This document shows, piece after piece, positions 22,491 through 26,258 of a stretch of 26,258 bases of DNA. The position numbers were made by a program, and so were the translations under genes. Positions within the stretch are counted from its first letter, which is position 1; each line of letters starts with the position of its first letter. The notes beneath the pieces were generated by a model. That model was given only the letters and a program-made list of their open reading frames with translations. It made no database searches and had not been told where the DNA came from. This stretch comes from a virus, in the IMG/VR virus record IMGVR_UViG_3300036820_000064, positions 1-26,258 of that record. One strand, given 5' to 3'.

Positions 22491-24584
22491 TCACATTTTC
22501 CTCGGCATGGCCGGAGCGCCGGCCCGGACCATCCGATCGGGCGCGATGCGGCCGGCCGGCTGCTGTCCCGGACGGCGTGGCCCGGCGACCTGGCCGCCCG
22601 GTCGCGGCGTCCCCGCCACACCCGGCCCGGCCCCGCCCGGCACGCCGGGATTGCCCTTCGGCATGTTCGCCATGGCCTCCAGTTGAATCGCCCGCAAATG
22701 GTGCTGGATATGGGCATCTCGATCCGGGCCTTGCGGCAATTTCATGTGCGTCTCAATGTGTTTCTTGTGGTCGTCGAGGGGGTGGACCAGCACCGCGAAA
22801 TGCTGCTCCAAGAGGATATTTTCCCGTTCGGGGTCCATGCTGAGCTGGTGCTTGAGGTCCGTCAGGATGCGGCCGGCGAGGCGCGGCCCGAAGATGTTTA
22901 GGGCGGCGTGCATCAAAAGCGGCGCCGCGTGGACCTTCAATCCTTCGAGTTTATCCGGCGGGATGCCGTTGAGCACGTTGAGGAAGCTGATTTGCTGTTG
23001 AATCTGTTGGGCGTTGCGCTGCGCCTCGATCCCGAACCAGCGCAACTGCCAGCGGTTGTTCATCTGAATCGGCGGCACCGACTCCATGATCGTGTCGAGG
23101 CCAAGCTCGCCGAACGACCTGATCAGCACATCGTCCTCGCGGAACTGGTGATCGTACTCGGCGAAGCGCTGTACCAACGGCGTCAGGATACCGCCCTCAA
23201 CCACCGTGACGGCATCCGAGGTGGTGAGGAGATCGACCTGTTGCTCCTGCGCCACCATCGCTTGGCTCTGCCTCGCGCCTTTCGTCTGCTGCTGCGGGAT
23301 CATCGCCGAGTTGACGGCGAGCGACTGGTTGATAATCTGCGTCGCGGCCTGGATTTTTTCGAGCGCTTGCGCCGTCGTGTCGGGGAATTTAACGAACTCG
23401 GTGCTCTTGGGGTTGGCCTCCCAGACCGCCGCGAGGTCCAGCACCATCGAGGCATAACGCGGGTGGGCCTCCGGGTCGGTCATCACGATGGGCAGCATGG
23501 CGAAATGGCCCTGGTCCGCCGCCTCGTTCGCGGTGTCGTTGGCCCAAATCTGCATGTCCTGCACGCCGGGGGAGATCAGCGACAGGCCCTTGAACAGGCC
23601 GGCCACCTTCTTTACCGCCGCCGAGAGGATAGGTTGCCGATCGCACCAGAACGGATTGAGCTTGCACCCCAGAATTATATCGTCGCCGCCGTAATAAGCG
23701 CGGCAGAGGCGCTGCTTGCCATCGACCTTGAGCCGCGTCCATGTTTCATAGCCGAGACAGTATTTGCCCGACTCGCTGGTTTTGATGCCGGCTGTCTCCG
23801 CCTGCTTTTTCGCCGTGTTGACGTTGCCGGCGCCGTCCTTCTTAGACATCGATTCAAGAACGATCTCGCCCTCGTCCTCGACAAAATCCCCATCGTCGAT
23901 CATCCGGCGAATCTCAGCCTTCGACCACCGGCGGCGGATCGTGACCGACCCGCCGCGAGACAGGCACTTCTCCAGGCTATCGACCGTGACTGGCAGCACC
24001 AGAAAATCGGCGTCCGAGATTACCTCGACGGTCGGGCCATCGTCCGAGATCGTCTCCTCGACGATCTCCTCGACCTCGCCGAAATCCGGCTGCTCCATGC
24101 CATCGATCTCGACCGGCTTTGTTTCACGTGAAACAACATGCCGCTCGTCGTTGCCCCAATCGACATAGAGGGTGTACTGGCCCTCGACATCGCCGTTGAC
24201 CATCAGGGCGGGCATGATCTCGGTGCGGAGCTTCACCTTATCGACGTAGTGTTCCATCAGGGCGATAATGCCGTTGATGTTGTCGGCGTCCTGCGCCACG
24301 ACATCGACGTAGCGGCCAATGGGCGGGAACATCTGGTTGACGAAGCGCGTCTTGCGGGCCTCGACGGCGTTCCTGACGATCGGCAGGAACAGCTTGGAGT
24401 TGCCGTTATAAAACTGACGCGAGCCCAGGACGCAGTTGTAGATATCCCAATAGTCGAGGATGTCATCGGCGCGACTCTGCTGGTCGGTATAGCCCTTGTC
24501 GATCTCGGCAAAGAGCTTGACCAGCGCCTCGCGAATTTTGGGGCGACTGGACAGTTCCTCGTCGCGGGCGGTGATTTTAGACAT
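22491..24584 (-). CDS. Portal protein (697 aa)
   Basis: The ATG at 24584 abuts the terminase stop (TAAATG). Residues about 40-110 (ILDYWDIYNCVLGSRQFYNG, NSKLFLPIVRNAVEARKTRF) and 335-400 (LNPFWCDRQPILSAAVKKVA, GLFKGLSLISPGVQDMQIWA) match the podovirus portal pattern of alternating clip, stem and wing segments. The helical stretch with ALEKIQAATQIINQSLAVNS follows. Residues about 640-697 are a low-complexity Gly/Pro tail. Portals form the dodecameric ring for DNA packaging and tail attachment. Length, position after the terminase, and segment order agree with the family. Confidence 0.88.
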   Translation of the reverse strand: MSKITARDEELSSRPKIREALVKLFAEIDKGYTDQQSRADDILDYWDIYNCVLGSRQFYNGNSKLFLPIVRNAVEARKTRFVNQMFPPIGRYVDVVAQDADNINGIIALMEHYVDKVKLRTEIMPALMVNGDVEGQYTLYVDWGNDERHVVSRETKPVEIDGMEQPDFGEVEEIVEETISDDGPTVEVISDADFLVLPVTVDSLEKCLSRGGSVTIRRRWSKAEIRRMIDDGDFVEDEGEIVLESMSKKDGAGNVNTAKKQAETAGIKTSESGKYCLGYETWTRLKVDGKQRLCRAYYGGDDIILGCKLNPFWCDRQPILSAAVKKVAGLFKGLSLISPGVQDMQIWANDTANEAADQGHFAMLPIVMTDPEAHPRYASMVLDLAAVWEANPKSTEFVKFPDTTAQALEKIQAATQIINQSLAVNSAMIPQQQTKGARQSQAMVAQEQQVDLLTTSDAVTVVEGGILTPLVQRFAEYDHQFREDDVLIRSFGELGLDTIMESVPPIQMNNRWQLRWFGIEAQRNAQQIQQQISFLNVLNGIPPDKLEGLKVHAAPLLMHAALNIFGPRLAGRILTDLKHQLSMDPERENILLEQHFAVLVHPLDDHKKHIETHMKLPQGPDRDAHIQHHLRAIQLEAMANMPKGNPGVPGGAGPGVAGTPRPGGQVAGPRRPGQQPAGRIAPDRMVRAGAPAMPRKM

Positions 24585-26258
24585 TTACGTTGGCGTCCAT
24601 CGAACTCGCGGCATCGTCGAGCGGTACGGCTGCCCGTCCGCCACGGTAGCATAATGGAAGTTCGGGCGCTCGTCATCCGGCTCGCCCGTCTTGAGCAGGC
24701 CCGCGAAGGATTCGATGCCCTCCATCAAGACACGATACGGTCCCTCCGCGGCGAAATCCGCGAGCACGCCGCCTTTCAAGATCGCTCTGGCATAACCGCC
24801 GCTGAGGGCATTTAACGTCCAGCGGGATTCGCTTGATACCAGTAAAGCCGCCATCCCCCGGTGTGTCCGGCGCAAATAATTCCTGATTTCCTCCCGTCCC
24901 GCGCCAGGGTGCACCCCCCTTCGTATCTCCGAAACGATTCTTCGGGCGGCCTGGGCAAGTCCGACATTGTTGTACCGGTCGAAATGGATCGGCCCGGCGA
25001 TGAGATTGACGGTTCGTCCCGCGATAAGATTTGCTTCCTTCACGATGTCGTCGAGCGCCTCTCCCGCGTCGCCCTCCCTGACCCAATCCGCGAAGACGCG
25101 GAGCGAGCCGTCGAAGATTTGCAGGAGGCAGGCGGCGGTCATGGATTGCGTGGCATTCAGGGCCAGCCACACCGGACGGCCATGCCGCACCGCCAATTCC
25201 TCGGCGATGTTCTGGACGCTAAAATCGTCGTACATCGGCGCGCCCGGCCGCATCTTCAGCGCGTAGGCCAGCGCGTTCATCGCGTCGATCCGGCCGGACG
25301 GGTAGTTCGCGAACAGCGCGCGCGCCTCCGGATTCTCGGTCGCGAACACGATCTCGCGGGCCCTGGCGAAGGGCTGAAGGCCCAGAATAAAATCGTGCTT
25401 GCCCTTCGGCGCCTTCATCTCGACGACCGGCAGCACGATCCCGCGCCGGACTTGTTCCTGCCGGATCGGTTGCATCAGCCACTGGTTGAGACCGTCCGCC
25501 TCAACGCCCTGCGCCACCGGATGAAAATTCTCGTTCTCGACGAACAACGATTCGACGATCTCGTGCGGCATCAGGGGCCGCTGCCACATGTCCCAGACGG
25601 TCAGCTTCGGGCCGATCCAAGACCACGTGGCCGAGCCGGTATGAGCCGCGTTGGGGCCGACGGTGCGCGCCGGGTCCTTCATCGAGTAGGTCGCCTGCCA
25701 GACATGAACGGTCGGCTCAACTCGAATCGTCTCCGGCTTGAACGGCTTGCTCTCCGGCGATTCCGAGTGGCACATGTATTCCCGCTCGTAGTCCGGCCCT
25801 CGGCCCAAAGCGTACATCTGCCGGCGCTTCAACTCGACGGTCTCGAGCGGGAACCGATCGGGCCAAGACGCCACCCGTTCGCCTCGGTCGCCGCGGTATT
25901 CCCACGGGTAGACCTTGACGATGAAGCCGGAGTCGCGGGCCTTCAGCTTGTTGGCGATGCACTCCGGGTGGATGTCGTTCGCCAACATTCGCACCCGCAG
26001 ACTCGGCTCGTCGCCTGCTGGCAGCAACTCGGTAAAGAACCAACTCTGGACCTTCTCGCGACCTTCGGGTGTGCGCACACTGTCGTCGTCCTCGATGTCG
26101 TCGGGCAGAATGAAGTCCGGGCGGTAATCCTCGTTCTTGGTTCCCCGAATGGCTTGCCCGCGCCCCATCGCGGCGATGGTGCAACCGTTGGTCAACTCAA
26201 TCCGGTCGTCGCCCCACGGTCGGCCTCGCAGATCGCCGAATAGCGCGATGAGACGCCC
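24585..26258 (-). CDS. Terminase large subunit, partial at 5' end (right edge)
   Basis: The frame is open to the right edge and gives 557 visible residues; the Walker A region is missing. The visible part opens with GRLIALFGDLRG, then GRGQAIRG and YRPDFILPDDIEDDDSV, the Walker B region with acidic residues. The nuclease domain shows YSMKDPARTV (first Asp), GVEADGLNQW (second acidic site) and YPSGRIDAMNALAYAL (third Asp), as in phage terminases. A further 200 residues follow with a strand RPVWLALNATQS, then LLQIFDGSLRVFADWV and LNALSGGYARAI, resembling a second, degenerate copy of a terminase nuclease domain. The stop abuts the portal start. Packages DNA into the prohead. Confidence 0.9.
   Translation of the reverse strand, partial: GRLIALFGDLRGRPWGDDRIELTNGCTIAAMGRGQAIRGTKNEDYRPDFILPDDIEDDDSVRTPEGREKVQSWFFTELLPAGDEPSLRVRMLANDIHPECIANKLKARDSGFIVKVYPWEYRGDRGERVASWPDRFPLETVELKRRQMYALGRGPDYEREYMCHSESPESKPFKPETIRVEPTVHVWQATYSMKDPARTVGPNAAHTGSATWSWIGPKLTVWDMWQRPLMPHEIVESLFVENENFHPVAQGVEADGLNQWLMQPIRQEQVRRGIVLPVVEMKAPKGKHDFILGLQPFARAREIVFATENPEARALFANYPSGRIDAMNALAYALKMRPGAPMYDDFSVQNIAEELAVRHGRPVWLALNATQSMTAACLLQIFDGSLRVFADWVREGDAGEALDDIVKEANLIAGRTVNLIAGPIHFDRYNNVGLAQAARRIVSEIRRGVHPGAGREEIRNYLRRTHRGMAALLVSSESRWTLNALSGGYARAILKGGVLADFAAEGPYRVLMEGIESFAGLLKTGEPDDERPNFHYATVADGQPYRSTMPRVRWTPT

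Noticed and set aside
22908-24131. Plus-strand frame of 407 codons
   Set aside because: Antisense to the well-supported portal gene; composition is that of a shadow frame.
24861-26243. Long plus-strand frame of 460 codons
   Set aside because: It lies antisense to the terminase gene, has an Arg/His/Leu-rich make-up typical of GC-rich shadow frames, and shows no domain motif.
1-26258. tRNA genes, CRISPR arrays, insertion sequences and attachment sites
   Set aside because: I saw no cloverleaf-like sequence, spaced direct repeats, transposase frame or integrase; the coding repeats found are within genes.

Overview
The window reads as part of a tailed-phage genome (free phage or prophage) with podovirus-type virion genes. 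Every credible gene lies on the minus strand, so transcription runs from the right edge to the left edge. The order is terminase large subunit, portal, scaffold, an N4-gp56-type major capsid protein, small head proteins, head-tail adaptor, tail hub, fibres, ejection-type proteins. There is no tape-measure, tail-sheath or tail-tube gene set of a long-tailed phage. The DNA is GC-rich. The host is probably a Gram-negative bacterium, because several products carry Sec-type signal peptides. A GC-rich proteobacterium, perhaps an alphaproteobacterium, is my guess from general style; no gene here proves it.

Right to left: terminase large subunit (24585 to the right edge, 5' end missing), portal (22491-24584), acidic coiled-coil scaffold (21585-22364), major capsid protein with an Ig/Fn3-like insert (20104-21543), four small head or connector proteins (18155-20089), tail adaptor (17392-18150), beta-rich tail hub (15235-17388), and a 1163-residue fibre with a pectate-lyase-like start and a self-cleaving chaperone tail (11747-15238). 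Next come three small genes, one membrane-anchored and one exported (11035-11750), a second fibre (9663-11009), an exported carbohydrate-binding-type adhesin (8319-9560) and an exported beta-sandwich protein (7918-8319). Then follow three tiny genes (7298-7908), a sulfotransferase-like and a GNAT-like enzyme (6269-7301), two low-complexity ejection-type proteins (4103-6276), a 1180-residue polyvalent protein (557-4099), and the start of a PurD-like ATP-grasp enzyme cut by the left edge (1-557).

The genes are packed head to tail, often with 1-8 base start/stop overlaps, which suggests one translationally coupled late operon. The only gaps of note are 22365-22490, 21544-21584 and 9561-9662; the first two hold inverted repeats and the third a possible promoter. 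No stretch over 300 bases lacks a gene. No endolysin, integrase, repressor, polymerase, tRNA or CRISPR array is visible.

The most unusual points are: (1) four genes in the fibre region whose products begin with convincing Sec signal peptides, three of them fibre or adhesin types that are also cysteine-rich; (2) a perfect hairpin holding the capsid gene's Shine-Dalgarno, with a competing arm upstream; (3) a beta-module shared by four structural proteins; (4) an apparent second, degenerate nuclease-like domain at the terminase C-terminus; (5) an enzyme cassette (zinc-ribbon, sulfotransferase-like, GNAT-like, ATP-grasp) inside the virion operon.
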